From the NCBI GenBank assembly GCA_035606665.1, contig DATNEY010000051.1, forward strand, positions 1 through 63,269: a stretch of DNA of 63,269 bases, in the 5' to 3' direction. The notes below the pieces were generated by a model. That model did no database searches. It saw only the letters and a program-made list of their open reading frames with translations, and was not told the DNA's origin. This DNA comes from DASUGC01 sp035606665. GTDB taxonomy: Bacteria > Acidobacteriota > Vicinamibacteria > Vicinamibacterales > SCN-69-37. Positions 38,854 through 48,727 of this stretch are shown in pieces. The position numbers were made by a program, and so were the translations under genes. The first letter of the stretch is position 1. Every line of letters starts with the position of its first letter.

Positions 38854-39713
38854 AGAACCATCTGAAAAAGCTGCTTACGGGGACGCGCGTGCTCGAGTCG
38901 CGCCTGACGACTGCCTTCGAGCAGGCGGCACAGACCGTCGCGGGGACGAATGACGCGCCTCCGCCACTCGAGATCATCGACATGGCCGTGGACGAGATCG
39001 CGCGCGAGGTGCAGCCGGCCGGCCGCGGACGTTACTCGTTTCCGTTCAACAGCATCACGATCACGTTCGTCGCGCCGACGCCTGAGGATCAGTCACGCTT
39101 CGAGGCGGTTTGCGCTGGACCGCCTTCAATCGATGAGCGTGTCACGCGGAGACTCGTTTCCGCCGGTTGTTCCGATGCTGACGTCGACGTCACTATCGAC
39201 TTTGCGGCGGCACCGGCGCCGGACTGGAAACGCCCGCAGTTTCAGATTGCGCTGGCGCGCGTGAAGCCCGAGTCGCGAATGCAGCCCGAGCCGCAGACCG
39301 CGATCGTGCTCACCGTAACCGCGGGAACGGCCGAATGCGCGGAGTACAGCTTCACCTCGTTCCCGGTGGCAATCGGCCGGGGCCCCAGCGTGCGCGACAG
39401 CAGGAACCAGCTCCTGCGCATCAACCACGTCGCATTCGTCGAGGGCGGCGAGGAAGCGAACCAGACGGTGTCGCGCCGGCACGCTCGTATCGAGCTCGAC
39501 GCGGCGACCGGACGAACGCGGCTCGTCGATGACAACAGCGCGCAGGGCACCAGCGTCGTTCGTGGAGGCCGCGGTATTGCGGTGCCTCGGGGATCGCGCG
39601 GCCTCGGACTTCAGTCGGGCGATGAGATCGTGATCGGCCAGGCGCGTCTTGCCGTCAGGATCGGGCTTCCAGCTCCTGCCATCGCGCGTACAACGCCTCA
39701 ATCTCGCCCGTGA
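38850..39713 (+). CDS. Second FhaA-like FHA-domain protein, last gene of the operon
   Basis: The N-terminal 110 residues (LEIIDMAVDEIAREVQP, GRYSFPFNSITITF) resemble the FhaA N-terminal domain. Residues about 155-275 are an FHA domain, with IGRGPSVRD, SRRHARIELD and SAQGTSVV as the phosphopeptide-binding loops. The ATG overlaps the TGA of the SEDS-PBP gene (ATGA), so the two are coupled. The product probably docks phosphorylated partners near the wall synthase. Its final 59 bp overlap the convergent ABC-F gene. Confidence 0.87.
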   Translation: MKNHLKKLLTGTRVLESRLTTAFEQAAQTVAGTNDAPPPLEIIDMAVDEIAREVQPAGRGRYSFPFNSITITFVAPTPEDQSRFEAVCAGPPSIDERVTRRLVSAGCSDADVDVTIDFAAAPAPDWKRPQFQIALARVKPESRMQPEPQTAIVLTVTAGTAECAEYSFTSFPVAIGRGPSVRDSRNQLLRINHVAFVEGGEEANQTVSRRHARIELDAATGRTRLVDDNSAQGTSVVRGGRGIAVPRGSRGLGLQSGDEIVIGQARLAVRIGLPAPAIARTTPQSRP

Positions 39714-41550
39714 CGTCCTGCTCGCGCGCCAGGGCCATCCGAATGGCTTCGGCGCCCTCTTTGTAGAACTCAGGCCCGGCGATGCGCTCCTTGAGCGCGC
39801 GCGACTCCACTTCCAGGGCCTCGAGCTTCGCCGGCAGCGCGGCCAGTTCGCGCTGTTCGTTGAACGACAGCTTCTTGCGGGCGGGTCCTGCTGGTGCGAC
39901 GGGTGCTGCAGGACGTTCGGGTACTGCGGGTTCTCTGGCGGGTGGCCGACTCCGTTGTGTCGACCGATCGAAGTCCGTGCCGACGTACTCCTGCACCCGG
40001 CCCTCGCCTTCGAACAGCCAGGTGCTCGTGACGACGTTCTCGAGGAACACGCGGTCGTGCGAGACGACAAGGATGGTGCCTGGAAAATCCATGAGCTCAG
40101 ACTCCAGCACCGAGAGTGTTTCCAGATCGAGATCGTTCGTCGGCTCGTCCAGTACGAGCACATTCGCGGGCTGGGTGAGGAGGCGCGCCAGGAGCAGGCG
40201 ATTGCGCTCGCCGCCTGACAGCATCTTCACCTTTGCCTGCGCCCGTTCTGGCGGGAAAAGGAAGTCCTCGAGATAGCCGAAGACGTGGCGTGTCCTGCCA
40301 CCCACGGTGACCCTGTCGTTGCCGTCACCAACCGTCGCAACGACGGTCTTCTCTGGATCGAGCGCGGCGCGCTGCTGATCGAAGTAGGCCACCTCAACGT
40401 TCGTCCCCTGCTCGACCGTGCCGCTGTCCGGCGGTAGTTCACCCACCAGCATCCTCAGCAACGTCGTCTTGCCGGCGCCATTGGGGCCGACGAGGCCGAT
40501 GCGATCGCCGCGCATCACGCGCGTCGAGAAATCGCGGAGGATCGCGCGCGAGCCAAATGACTTCGCAAGGTGCTCGGCCTCGAAGACGACGTGGCCGGAG
40601 CGATCGACCGCGCCAAGATCGAGTCTCACGGCGCCGGCCTGCGTGCGACGAGCGGCGCGTTCCTCGCGCATCGCCATCAGGCGGCGGACGCGGCCCTCAT
40701 CGCGCGTGCGCCGGGCCTTGACGCCCCGGCGGAGCCACACTTCCTCTTGGGCCAGCTTCTTGTCGAAAATGTCGTTGGCCTGCGCCTCGTTGGCGAGCCA
40801 CGCTTCCTTCTTCTCGAGGAACGTTCGATAGTCGCCGGGCCATGACGTCAATCGGCCTCTGTCGAGCTCGATGATGCGTTTCGCCACGCGCTGCAGGAAC
40901 GCGCGGTCGTGCGTGACGATGACCACGGCGCCCACGTAGGACTCGAGGAACTCCTCGAGCCAGACGATGGCCTCGAGATCGAGGTGGTTGGTGGGTTCGT
41001 CCAGCAGGAGCAGCGTCGGTTCAGAGACGAGCGCCTGCGCGAGCGCCACGCGGCGGCGCCATCCTCCCGAAAGTGTGGCCACGCGCGCATCCGAGTCCAA
41101 CGAGAGCTTCGTCAGGACCGTCTCGATGCGTTGCTCGAGGCGCCAGCCGTCGCGCTCTTCGAGCTCGTGCTGCAGCCGGCCCAACTCCGCGATGGCCTCA
41201 TCGCTGGCGTCATGGCCCATGCGTGCCGCGGCGTGGTGATAAGCGTTCACGAGATTGCGGATGGGCCCCAGGCCGTCCGCAACTGCCTCAAATACGGTGG
41301 CTTGCGAAGACGCCGGCAGCGCGTCGGCGTCCTGCGCGAGCCGGGCAACGCGTGCGCCCGGTTCGAACCAGACCGCACCGCGATCCGGTTCCAGCTCGCC
41401 GGACAGGACTTTCAGCAGCGTGGATTTTCCCTCGCCGTTGCGGCCGAGCACGGCGATCCGCTCACGCGCGTCGATCGCTAGGGCGACGTCATCGAGGAGT
41501 GGAAGATGGCCGAACGCGACGTGCACGTGCTCGAGTGTGATCAGTGGCAT
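39655..41550 (-). CDS. ABC-F family ATPase (Uup-like)
   Basis: Two ABC domains in 631 residues and no membrane segments. Walker A motifs are GRNGEGKST (about residue 37) and GPNGAGKTT (about 345); the signatures are LSGGWRRRVALAQ and LSGGERNRLLLAR; each is followed by LLLDEPTNHLDLE or LVLDEPTNDLDLE. A charged C-terminal coiled coil follows a Pro/Ala-rich linker, as in Uup. ABC-F proteins act on the ribosome or on branched DNA intermediates rather than in transport. ATG at 41550 starts the conserved domain; an in-frame start 22 codons upstream is less likely. The 3' end runs 59 bp into the convergent FHA gene. Confidence 0.93.
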   Translation of the reverse strand: MPLITLEHVHVAFGHLPLLDDVALAIDARERIAVLGRNGEGKSTLLKVLSGELEPDRGAVWFEPGARVARLAQDADALPASSQATVFEAVADGLGPIRNLVNAYHHAAARMGHDASDEAIAELGRLQHELEERDGWRLEQRIETVLTKLSLDSDARVATLSGGWRRRVALAQALVSEPTLLLLDEPTNHLDLEAIVWLEEFLESYVGAVVIVTHDRAFLQRVAKRIIELDRGRLTSWPGDYRTFLEKKEAWLANEAQANDIFDKKLAQEEVWLRRGVKARRTRDEGRVRRLMAMREERAARRTQAGAVRLDLGAVDRSGHVVFEAEHLAKSFGSRAILRDFSTRVMRGDRIGLVGPNGAGKTTLLRMLVGELPPDSGTVEQGTNVEVAYFDQQRAALDPEKTVVATVGDGNDRVTVGGRTRHVFGYLEDFLFPPERAQAKVKMLSGGERNRLLLARLLTQPANVLVLDEPTNDLDLETLSVLESELMDFPGTILVVSHDRVFLENVVTSTWLFEGEGRVQEYVGTDFDRSTQRSRPPAREPAVPERPAAPVAPAGPARKKLSFNEQRELAALPAKLEALEVESRALKERIAGPEFYKEGAEAIRMALAREQDVTGEIEALYARWQELEARS

Positions 41551-41652
41551 TGACTGGCCAAGTCTGGGGCGCGAGCGACAGACCGGCCGCCACAATTCTT
41601 GCTCTTTTTCCGGCACGGCTGTTGCTCAACATCAACTCCGGAGGCAAGACAA

Positions 41653-41913
41653 ATGTTCGGCATTCTCGGATGGATTCTGTTCGGTCTCATCGTCGGCGCC
41701 GTGGCAAAGCTGGTCATGCCTGGGAACGATCCGGGCGGAGTCGTCGTTACGATGCTGCTGGGAATCGTCGGCTCGGTCGTCGGCGCCTGGCTGGGTCGTG
41801 CGTTGGGCTTCTACGGGCCCGGCGACCCGGCTGGGTTTCTGATGTCGCTGGTCGGAGCCGTTGCTCTGCTGGCGATCTACCGAGCCACGGCAGGACGAAG
41901 AAAACTCGTCTAG
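41653..41913 (+). CDS. GlsB/YeaQ/YmgE-family small membrane protein
   Basis: An 86-residue protein with three hydrophobic segments and the family pattern GWILFGLIVGAVAKLVMPG, GIVGSVVGAWLG and GFLMSLVGAVALL. These are stress-induced inner-membrane proteins of unknown mechanism. GGAGG lies about 9 nt before the ATG. It diverges from the ABC-F gene, and its last 4 bases overlap the convergent L,D-transpeptidase-like gene. Confidence 0.9.
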   Translation: MFGILGWILFGLIVGAVAKLVMPGNDPGGVVVTMLLGIVGSVVGAWLGRALGFYGPGDPAGFLMSLVGAVALLAIYRATAGRRKLV

Positions 41914-42650
41914 GGCGCGATCGCTTCGTCGGTTGGCAGCTTGGGCTGGTTGTTCGCGCACTGCACGTACTTCGATTCGGCGAGGAACGCCGGATCTGGG
42001 TAGTAGGCGAATACCAGCCCGCCGCCCTTGACGCGATCGATGAGCGAGCGCGCGATTACATCGCGCACCGCGGGGCACCCCCAGCTCCGTCCGAGCCTGC
42101 CCTGTGACCTCGCAAGCGAGTCGCTCACGTACGGAGCGCCATGGATCACGATCGCCCGCTCCCGGGCGCGATCGTTGAAGCCTGCGTCCAGCCCTTCCAT
42201 CCGAAGCGAGTAACCGTTCTTTCCGACATACGGCTCTTCGGTCACGTACAAACCCAGGCTCGACTGATGGGACTCCGGCGTGTTGGAAAAGTCGCGCGCC
42301 AGGTTGTCGCCGGTACCCGATCCGTGGGCGACCAGCTCCTCGTACACCAGGGTCCGCGCGTTCAGGTCATAGACCCACATCCGCTTGGCAGTCGAGGGCA
42401 ATGAGTAATCAATGACTGTGAGCGTTGCCGGCGACTCGACCACACCGCTCTTGACCGCGCAGGCCGCCGCACCAAGTGCCAGATCGAGCACCGCGGGCTT
42501 CACGCGGCCGATGGTCGAAAAGTCACCGCGGGTGACGGTCAGGTCCGGGTCGGTGCCACCGGCCCACACAAGTGGCGAAGCGGCGGTTGCCACCAGAATC
42601 GCCACAGACAGGCCAACGACAATGAGTCGGGATGGAACGGACCGGCGCAT
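41910..42650 (-). CDS. Exported murein L,D-transpeptidase-like protein (YkuD_2 type)
   Basis: A 246-residue protein with a signal peptide (about residues 1-30) and the catalytic core of the YkuD_2 family: YDLNARTLVYEELVAHG, then IVIHGAPYV and the active-site Cys in GRSWGCPAVRD. It should act on peptidoglycan peptides in the periplasm, forming or trimming 3-3 cross-links or attaching proteins; the exact reaction is unknown. It lies close to a second L,D-transpeptidase (42765) and 2 kb from the SEDS-PBP operon. Confidence 0.85.
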   Translation of the reverse strand: MRRSVPSRLIVVGLSVAILVATAASPLVWAGGTDPDLTVTRGDFSTIGRVKPAVLDLALGAAACAVKSGVVESPATLTVIDYSLPSTAKRMWVYDLNARTLVYEELVAHGSGTGDNLARDFSNTPESHQSSLGLYVTEEPYVGKNGYSLRMEGLDAGFNDRARERAIVIHGAPYVSDSLARSQGRLGRSWGCPAVRDVIARSLIDRVKGGGLVFAYYPDPAFLAESKYVQCANNQPKLPTDEAIAP

Positions 42651-42704
42651 TACGGAAGTTACAGAGAAAGTGTAGCAGGCGGGTGCAAACGTGGCAGGGC
42701 CTTA

Positions 42705-42755
42705 CGTAGGCCGGGCCTTCAGGCCCGGCAATCGGCGGCCCTAAGGGCCGCCCTA
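42705..42755. repeat. Pair of inverted REP-like palindromes
   Basis: GCCGGGCCT-TC-AGGCCCGGC (42710-42729) and GGCGGCCCT-A-AGGGCCGCC (42734-42752) are bounded by GTAG at the left and CTAC at the right, giving a REPIN-like doublet in the 114-nt gap between the two L,D-transpeptidase genes. The rest of the gap shows no gene. Confidence 0.88.
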
Positions 42756-42764
42756 CTTGTCGAA

Positions 42765-44153
42765 TTAGCGCCGATCTCGTCCGTAGACGTCCTTGAGCAG
42801 GGCTACCGAGCCGTCTGGCTCGGCCCAGGCGGTGAAGTAGACGATATGGACCGGAACTGGCTGCCGGAGCTTGACGCCTCGCTCCTGGCCGGAGTGCATG
42901 GCCTTCGTGATGGCCTCCTCGGTCCACTCAGGCTCGTCCGCGAGGAAGTACCGGGCAAGCTTGACCGGTTCGTCGATGCGCACGCACCCGTGGCTCAACG
43001 CCCGGCCGTTCTTGTCGAACAGCTTGTGACTTGGGGTGTCGTGCAGATACACGTTGTGCCGGTTCGGCAACAGAAACTTGATGTGGCCGAGCGCATTGCC
43101 GGGCCCGGGCCGCTGGCGGAGCGAGAGGTCGCTCGTCTCCGACTCGCTGCTCCAGTCGACACTGGCCGGGTCCACACGTTCGACGCCGCCTGACGTCCTC
43201 CGCAGCACCTCGATGCCGTTCTTCGCGAGGTACGCCGGATTCTTCAGGATCGACGGCACCGTCTCCCCTGCCGCGATCGACTCCGGGATGTTCCAGTACG
43301 GACTGAACACCACCGTCGTCATCGTCGCGCTGAAGAGCGGGGTTTCGTCGCCGAGCCGGCCGACAATGGCCTTCGAGTCGAGAACGGGCGCGCCGTGCTC
43401 CATGATCCAAACATGGAATGAGGGGACGTTGACCAGAACGTATTTCTCGCCGAGATCGTCCGGCATCCATCGCCAGCGTTCCAGGTTGAGCGCAATGACA
43501 TTGCGGGCGTCCGGCGCGGCCGGCTTCAGCAACGCGGCCTGCAGCGCCGCGTACTGAGGATGCGTGGGCCGCACTTCATCCGGCCATGTGGCGATGTCGC
43601 CCTCGTCAACAACGGCCGCAAGGCGCGTCGCGATTTCCGGCGGCTCGCGGCGGCGATCGCCGGTGCCTGCGGGGGGCGCCCCAGGCTGGCCAACCGCGAC
43701 GTCGCGCCCCAGCGCGAGGAGCGCGGACGTCACTTCCGATTCGAACTTCGCAAGGTCTCCGGCTGATTCGTCCTGCTTGCCACCGGCCTGCGTGAGCCGC
43801 GCGAGCTCTGCCTTGAGCGTGGACGCACCGTACCGCTCAGGATCGAGACCGTGTTCGGCTGCCCGTTGGAGCGACGACAGTGCGATCGTCGCGGCGTATC
43901 CCGGCTTCTTGCCATTGACCCAGACCGGCGAGCCGGACCTGGCGCCATAGAACGCGTTCAGATCCTTCCAGACCTCGGCTGCGCGTTTCTCACACGCTGC
44001 ATCAGTGGCGGCTCCGCAGATGGACTTCGTCAGAGCCGCGTGACGCGCATCCGCGACCAGGCGCTGATTGAGCGCGGCGGTGACGCTCGCACGGTGGTCG
44101 GCGCAGGAAACCGCGCAGAGACCTCCGAGCACCAGCGCGAGAATCCGAGCCAC
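42765..44153 (-). CDS. L,D-transpeptidase (YcbB/LdtD-like)
   Basis: A 462-residue exported enzyme. The N-terminus has a signal segment ending AVSC, which could be a lipobox. The scaffold resembles YcbB, and the YkuD catalytic domain carries the motif SHGCVRIDEP with the nucleophilic Cys (about residue 395), preceded by NVYLHDTPS. It makes 3-3 cross-links in peptidoglycan, bypassing PBPs. It and the neighbouring YkuD_2 gene run on the same strand and could share a transcript, though the REP doublet between them may split it. Confidence 0.9.
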   Translation of the reverse strand: MARILALVLGGLCAVSCADHRASVTAALNQRLVADARHAALTKSICGAATDAACEKRAAEVWKDLNAFYGARSGSPVWVNGKKPGYAATIALSSLQRAAEHGLDPERYGASTLKAELARLTQAGGKQDESAGDLAKFESEVTSALLALGRDVAVGQPGAPPAGTGDRRREPPEIATRLAAVVDEGDIATWPDEVRPTHPQYAALQAALLKPAAPDARNVIALNLERWRWMPDDLGEKYVLVNVPSFHVWIMEHGAPVLDSKAIVGRLGDETPLFSATMTTVVFSPYWNIPESIAAGETVPSILKNPAYLAKNGIEVLRRTSGGVERVDPASVDWSSESETSDLSLRQRPGPGNALGHIKFLLPNRHNVYLHDTPSHKLFDKNGRALSHGCVRIDEPVKLARYFLADEPEWTEEAITKAMHSGQERGVKLRQPVPVHIVYFTAWAEPDGSVALLKDVYGRDRR

Positions 44154-44192
44154 ACCACGTCAACTTCACAAGTCGTGCCAGAGCCCGCGGAT

Positions 44193-44951
44193 CTACGTAC
44201 TCTCGGAATAGAGCCACGTCAGCGCCTGAGGGAGCCGGCGTGCCCAATCTGACTCGCTGTGTTGCCCGCCTGGATCTTCGAAGTAGCGAAGCGCCGAAGT
44301 CTGCCAGATCAGCGCGTCGCGCAGCGCGCGGGTGTCCGCGACGGTGCGCGCGCCCTCGCGCCGGCCGATGTCGAGCCAGACGCGCGGCCGCGGACGCAGT
44401 CCGCTTCGCCGCAGCCGTCGAAGGATCACGCGGTCGTCCCACCAGGCCGATGGCGACATGACGAGCAGCCGTCCGAGACGGCCCGGATACTGGCAGGCGA
44501 TGGCGAGTGTGATGAGTCCGCCGAGTGACGATCCGCCGAGGGTGACGCCATCGGCATCCGATCGGACGCCGTAGGCGCGCGTCAGGTACGGCAGAAGATC
44601 CTCCATCAGGAAGCGGCCGTAGACCGCGCCGCCGCCCCATCCATCGCGGTCGCCCGTTGTCGGCGTCATCTCGCGATTGCGCCCGGCCCCAAGATGATCG
44701 ACGCCCGCGATGACCAATGGCGGTATCCGGCCCGCGGCAATCAGCGCGTCCGCGGTCTCGGCCACCTGCCAGTACTGGCCGGGGACGAACGCGCGCGCGG
44801 GCTCGAACAGGTTCTGGCCGTCGTGCAGGACCAGCACGGGCGCGTCTTTCGTGCTGCCGGACGGGACGTACACCGTCACCAGGCGTGCGGGCGAACGCGG
44901 TGAGGCAATGGTGAAGTGTTCGAGCACTGTCGTAGTATCTGCCGACCGCAT
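44193..44951 (-). CDS. Esterase-like alpha/beta hydrolase (putative esterase, PF00756-type)
   Basis: A 252-residue alpha/beta hydrolase without an evident signal peptide. The oxyanion/nucleophile region is TLGGSSLGGLITLA (Ser near 143), the N-terminal strand reads VLVLHDGQNLF, and a C-terminal His lies in GGQHSESDW. Fes and esterase D relatives cut ester bonds of siderophores or small thioesters. The annotated ATG (complement of 44949-44951) interlocks with the ATG of the divergent esterase, so no intergenic promoter exists. A downstream start at GTG (Val9) is possible. Confidence 0.8.
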   Translation of the reverse strand: MRSADTTTVLEHFTIASPRSPARLVTVYVPSGSTKDAPVLVLHDGQNLFEPARAFVPGQYWQVAETADALIAAGRIPPLVIAGVDHLGAGRNREMTPTTGDRDGWGGGAVYGRFLMEDLLPYLTRAYGVRSDADGVTLGGSSLGGLITLAIACQYPGRLGRLLVMSPSAWWDDRVILRRLRRSGLRPRPRVWLDIGRREGARTVADTRALRDALIWQTSALRYFEDPGGQHSESDWARRLPQALTWLYSEST

Positions 44952-45660
44952 GCGGCGCGACTATCACTCCTGGCACTCGCAGGCGCTCCATCGCACGATG
45001 GAAATGCTGATCTTCGGTCACTCGGGCGAGCCGTACTTCGTCTTTCCGACGTCGATGGGATCGTTCTTCGAGTACGAGGATCGAGGCATGGTGACGGCGC
45101 TCGCCGACAAGATCGAGGCGGGGGTCTTGCGCTTGTTCTGTGTGCAGACGCTCGATGGCGAGACGTTCTACGCGCCCCGCCCACCGCGAGATCGCCTCGT
45201 TCGGTACCTGCAGTGGGAGCGTTCGCTGCTCGACGAAATGGCGCCGTTCGCGACGCACGTCACCGGGCACGGCACCTTCGGCGCCACGGGCTGCAGCTTC
45301 GGCGCGTACCACGCCCTGACGATGGCCCTGCGGCATCCGGACCTGTTCACCTCGTGCGTCACCATGGGCGGCGCGTTCGACCTGACGCGCTTTCTCGACG
45401 GCTACTACGACCACGACGCCTACCTGCTCTGCCCTCCGCACTTTCTGCCGGGTCTCAACGACGCCTGGTTCCTCGATCGCATCCGCCGGAACAAGTGGGT
45501 GTTCGTCACCGGCGAAGCCGACATCTGCCGCGGCCCGACCGAGGACGTCGCTCGCCTGTTCGCATCAAGGCAGATCCCGCACAGCCTCCACGTCTGGGGC
45601 CACGGCTCGCACCACGACTGGCCGGAATGGCTCAAAATGGCCGGGGCGTACATTCCATAG
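44950..45660 (+). CDS. Esterase-family alpha/beta hydrolase, first gene of the amidoligase run
   Basis: A 236-residue hydrolase with the nucleophile elbow GCSFGAYHA (Ser near 118) and a likely catalytic His at the GHGSHHDWPEW end. The start RRDYHSWHSQALHRTMEMLIFG is typical of a sub-family of putative esterases that I recall next to ATP-grasp and YbdK genes. It has no signal peptide. The ATP-grasp gene begins 16 nt after its stop, so it is likely the first enzyme or release step of that pathway. The upstream in-frame ATG at 44710 would overlap the divergent gene and is rejected. Confidence 0.82.
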   Translation: MRRDYHSWHSQALHRTMEMLIFGHSGEPYFVFPTSMGSFFEYEDRGMVTALADKIEAGVLRLFCVQTLDGETFYAPRPPRDRLVRYLQWERSLLDEMAPFATHVTGHGTFGATGCSFGAYHALTMALRHPDLFTSCVTMGGAFDLTRFLDGYYDHDAYLLCPPHFLPGLNDAWFLDRIRRNKWVFVTGEADICRGPTEDVARLFASRQIPHSLHVWGHGSHHDWPEWLKMAGAYIP

Positions 45661-45676
45661 ATACACTAGTGCAGCC

Positions 45677-46600
<924 letters not shown>

Positions 46601-46628
46601 GAGAACCCGCGAACGCGGAGTTCGGGCT

Positions 46629-47738
46629 ATGAAAGAACCGTCCTTCACCCTGGGGATCGAAGAGGAGTACCAGACGGTCGATCCCGTCACTTTCGACCTG
46701 CGATCGCACATCGCGACGGAAATCGTCCACGAGGGCAAGCGCAGGATGCAGGAGAAAGTGAAGGCCGAGATGCACCAGTCGGTGGTCGAGGTCGGCACCG
46801 GTATTTGTCGGAACATCGACGAGGCGTCCACGGACCTGCGCGACCTGCGCCGCCAGATGATCTCGCTCACCGAAGAAAACGGGTTGCGCCTTGTCTCGGG
46901 CGCCACGCACCCGTTCGCCGACTGGCGCGTGCAGGACATCTATCCCGACGCACGCTACCTGCAGGTCGTCGAGGACATGCAGATCGTCGCGCGCGCCAAT
47001 CTCATCTTCGGCCTGCACGTCCATGTCGGCATCGAGGATCGCGAGACCCTCATCCACCTCATGAACCAGATGCGGTACTTCCTGCCGCACCTGCTCGCGC
47101 TCTCGACCAACTCGCCGTTCTGGATCGGCATGAACACCGGCCTCAAGTCCTACCGGTGCAAGGTGTTCGACCGTTTCCCGCGCACCAACATTCCCGACAC
47201 CTTCAGCTCGTGGGCCGATTTCGAGACGTTCGTCAATCTGCTCGTGAAGACGAACTCGATCGACAACGCCAAGAAGATCTGGTGGGACATCCGGCCGCAT
47301 CCGATTTTCACGACGCTCGAGATACGCATCTGCGACATCCCGATGCGCGTGGACGAGACCCTGGCCATCGCCGCGTTGATTCAGGCGACCGCCGTAAAGC
47401 TCTACCGGCTGCACGAGAAGAATCAGAGCTGGCGGCAGTACAGCCGGGCGCTGTTGATGGAGAACAAGTGGCGCGCGTTGCGGTACGGCATCGACGGCGC
47501 GCTGATCGACTTCGGCCAGGAGTGCGAGACGCCTGAGCGCGCGCTGCTCGCCGAGTACCTCGCGTGGGTCGACGATGTGCTGGATGAGCTGGGGAGCCGG
47601 GACGCGGTGGACCACATCCGGTGGATCCTCGAGCACGGCACCGGTGCCGACCGCCAGATCCGCGCCTGGGAGGCGGCCGGCCGCGACCTGCCGGCCGTCG
47701 TCGATTTCATGATTTCGGAGACGAAAGTTGGAGTTTGA
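46629..47738 (+). CDS. YbdK-like carboxylate-amine ligase (GCS2 family)
   Basis: A glutamine-synthetase-fold ligase of 369 residues, related to gamma-glutamylcysteine synthetase type 2 (COG2170). Visible features are the acidic metal-binding opening LGIEEEYQTVD, the segment HVHVGIEDRE, and EIRICDIPMRVDE. E. coli YbdK has weak glutamate-cysteine ligase activity; here the real substrate may be another amino acid or amine. It is followed by the M29-like gene, which overlaps its end by 11 nt (TTG start), so the two are coupled. Confidence 0.9.
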   Translation: MKEPSFTLGIEEEYQTVDPVTFDLRSHIATEIVHEGKRRMQEKVKAEMHQSVVEVGTGICRNIDEASTDLRDLRRQMISLTEENGLRLVSGATHPFADWRVQDIYPDARYLQVVEDMQIVARANLIFGLHVHVGIEDRETLIHLMNQMRYFLPHLLALSTNSPFWIGMNTGLKSYRCKVFDRFPRTNIPDTFSSWADFETFVNLLVKTNSIDNAKKIWWDIRPHPIFTTLEIRICDIPMRVDETLAIAALIQATAVKLYRLHEKNQSWRQYSRALLMENKWRALRYGIDGALIDFGQECETPERALLAEYLAWVDDVLDELGSRDAVDHIRWILEHGTGADRQIRAWEAAGRDLPAVVDFMISETKVGV

Positions 47739-48720
47739 TCTGCAACCCGGCGCGGCCAACGCGGTGCGCGTCTGCCTGAACGTCCAGCCACACGAACGCG
47801 TCACCGTCATCAGCGATGTCGCTTGCCGCGACATCGGCGCGGCGCTCATCAGGGAAGTCGAAGGCGTCGGCGCGTCGTACGCGTCGTTCGTGCTCGAGGA
47901 CGAAGCCCCGCGGCCGCTTGCGGGCCTGCCGCCGGCGATTGCCGCGGACCTGGAGAAGAGCGACGTGAGCATCTTCGCCGCCCGCGTGCAGGAAAACGAG
48001 CTGGGCTCGCGCATCACGATGACGGACATCGTGAATCGCCGGCGGATGCGTCACGCGCACATGGTCAACATCACGCCGCGGATCATGACGGAGGGCATGC
48101 GCGCCGACTTCAAGGTCGTCGATCGCATCAGCCAGAAGGTGATCGACGCTGTCCGGTCCGCCCGCGTGATTCGTGCCACGACGCCTTCCGGCACGGACAT
48201 CACGGCCGAAATGAATCCGAACTACCGCTGGATCAAGACGAGCGGCCTGATCACACCCGAGAAGTGGGGCAACCTCCCCGGCGGCGAGTGTTTCACGACT
48301 CCTGGCAATGTCAACGGCACGTTCGTCATTGACGGCGTTGTCGGCGACTGGCTCTGCGATCGATACGGCCTGCTCGACAAGACGCCCTTGACGCTGCAAA
48401 TCAACGACAACCGGCTGGTAGCCGCCAGGTCGAAGAACCTGGCGCTGCGGCACGACTTCTGGGCCTATACGCATACTGACGACAACAGCGACCGTGTCGG
48501 CGAGTTCGCCATCGGCACGAACGTCGAGCTGACACACGTCATCGGCCACATTCTGCAGGACGAGAAGTTTCCGGGCGTGCACATCGCGTTCGGCAATCCT
48601 TACGGCGCGCACACCGGCGCCGACTGGTACTCCTCCACCCACATCGACGTCGTGGGAACGAACTTCGATATTGAAGTCGATGGAAAGAGCATCATGCACG
48701 CTGGCAAGTTCCTGATCTAA
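47728..48720 (+). CDS. M29-like aminopeptidase
   Basis: A 330-residue cytoplasmic protein resembling leucyl aminopeptidase T. It shows the N-terminal NVQPHERVTVISD and the metal-binding region with NLPGGECFTTP, VGEFAIGTN and EKFPGVHIAFGN, and ends in MHAGKFLI. M29 enzymes remove N-terminal residues with a dinuclear metal site; in this setting it could trim or recycle an amide-linked product. The TTG start at 47728 lies in the end of the YbdK-like gene. A long imperfect palindrome follows directly. Confidence 0.82.
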   Translation: MEFDLQPGAANAVRVCLNVQPHERVTVISDVACRDIGAALIREVEGVGASYASFVLEDEAPRPLAGLPPAIAADLEKSDVSIFAARVQENELGSRITMTDIVNRRRMRHAHMVNITPRIMTEGMRADFKVVDRISQKVIDAVRSARVIRATTPSGTDITAEMNPNYRWIKTSGLITPEKWGNLPGGECFTTPGNVNGTFVIDGVVGDWLCDRYGLLDKTPLTLQINDNRLVAARSKNLALRHDFWAYTHTDDNSDRVGEFAIGTNVELTHVIGHILQDEKFPGVHIAFGNPYGAHTGADWYSSTHIDVVGTNFDIEVDGKSIMHAGKFLI

Positions 48721-48727
48721 GAGCTAT

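Noticed and set aside
44002..45441. 479-codon open frame on the minus strand
   Set aside because: Overlaps the L,D-transpeptidase and both esterase genes in other frames and is Arg-rich without domain.
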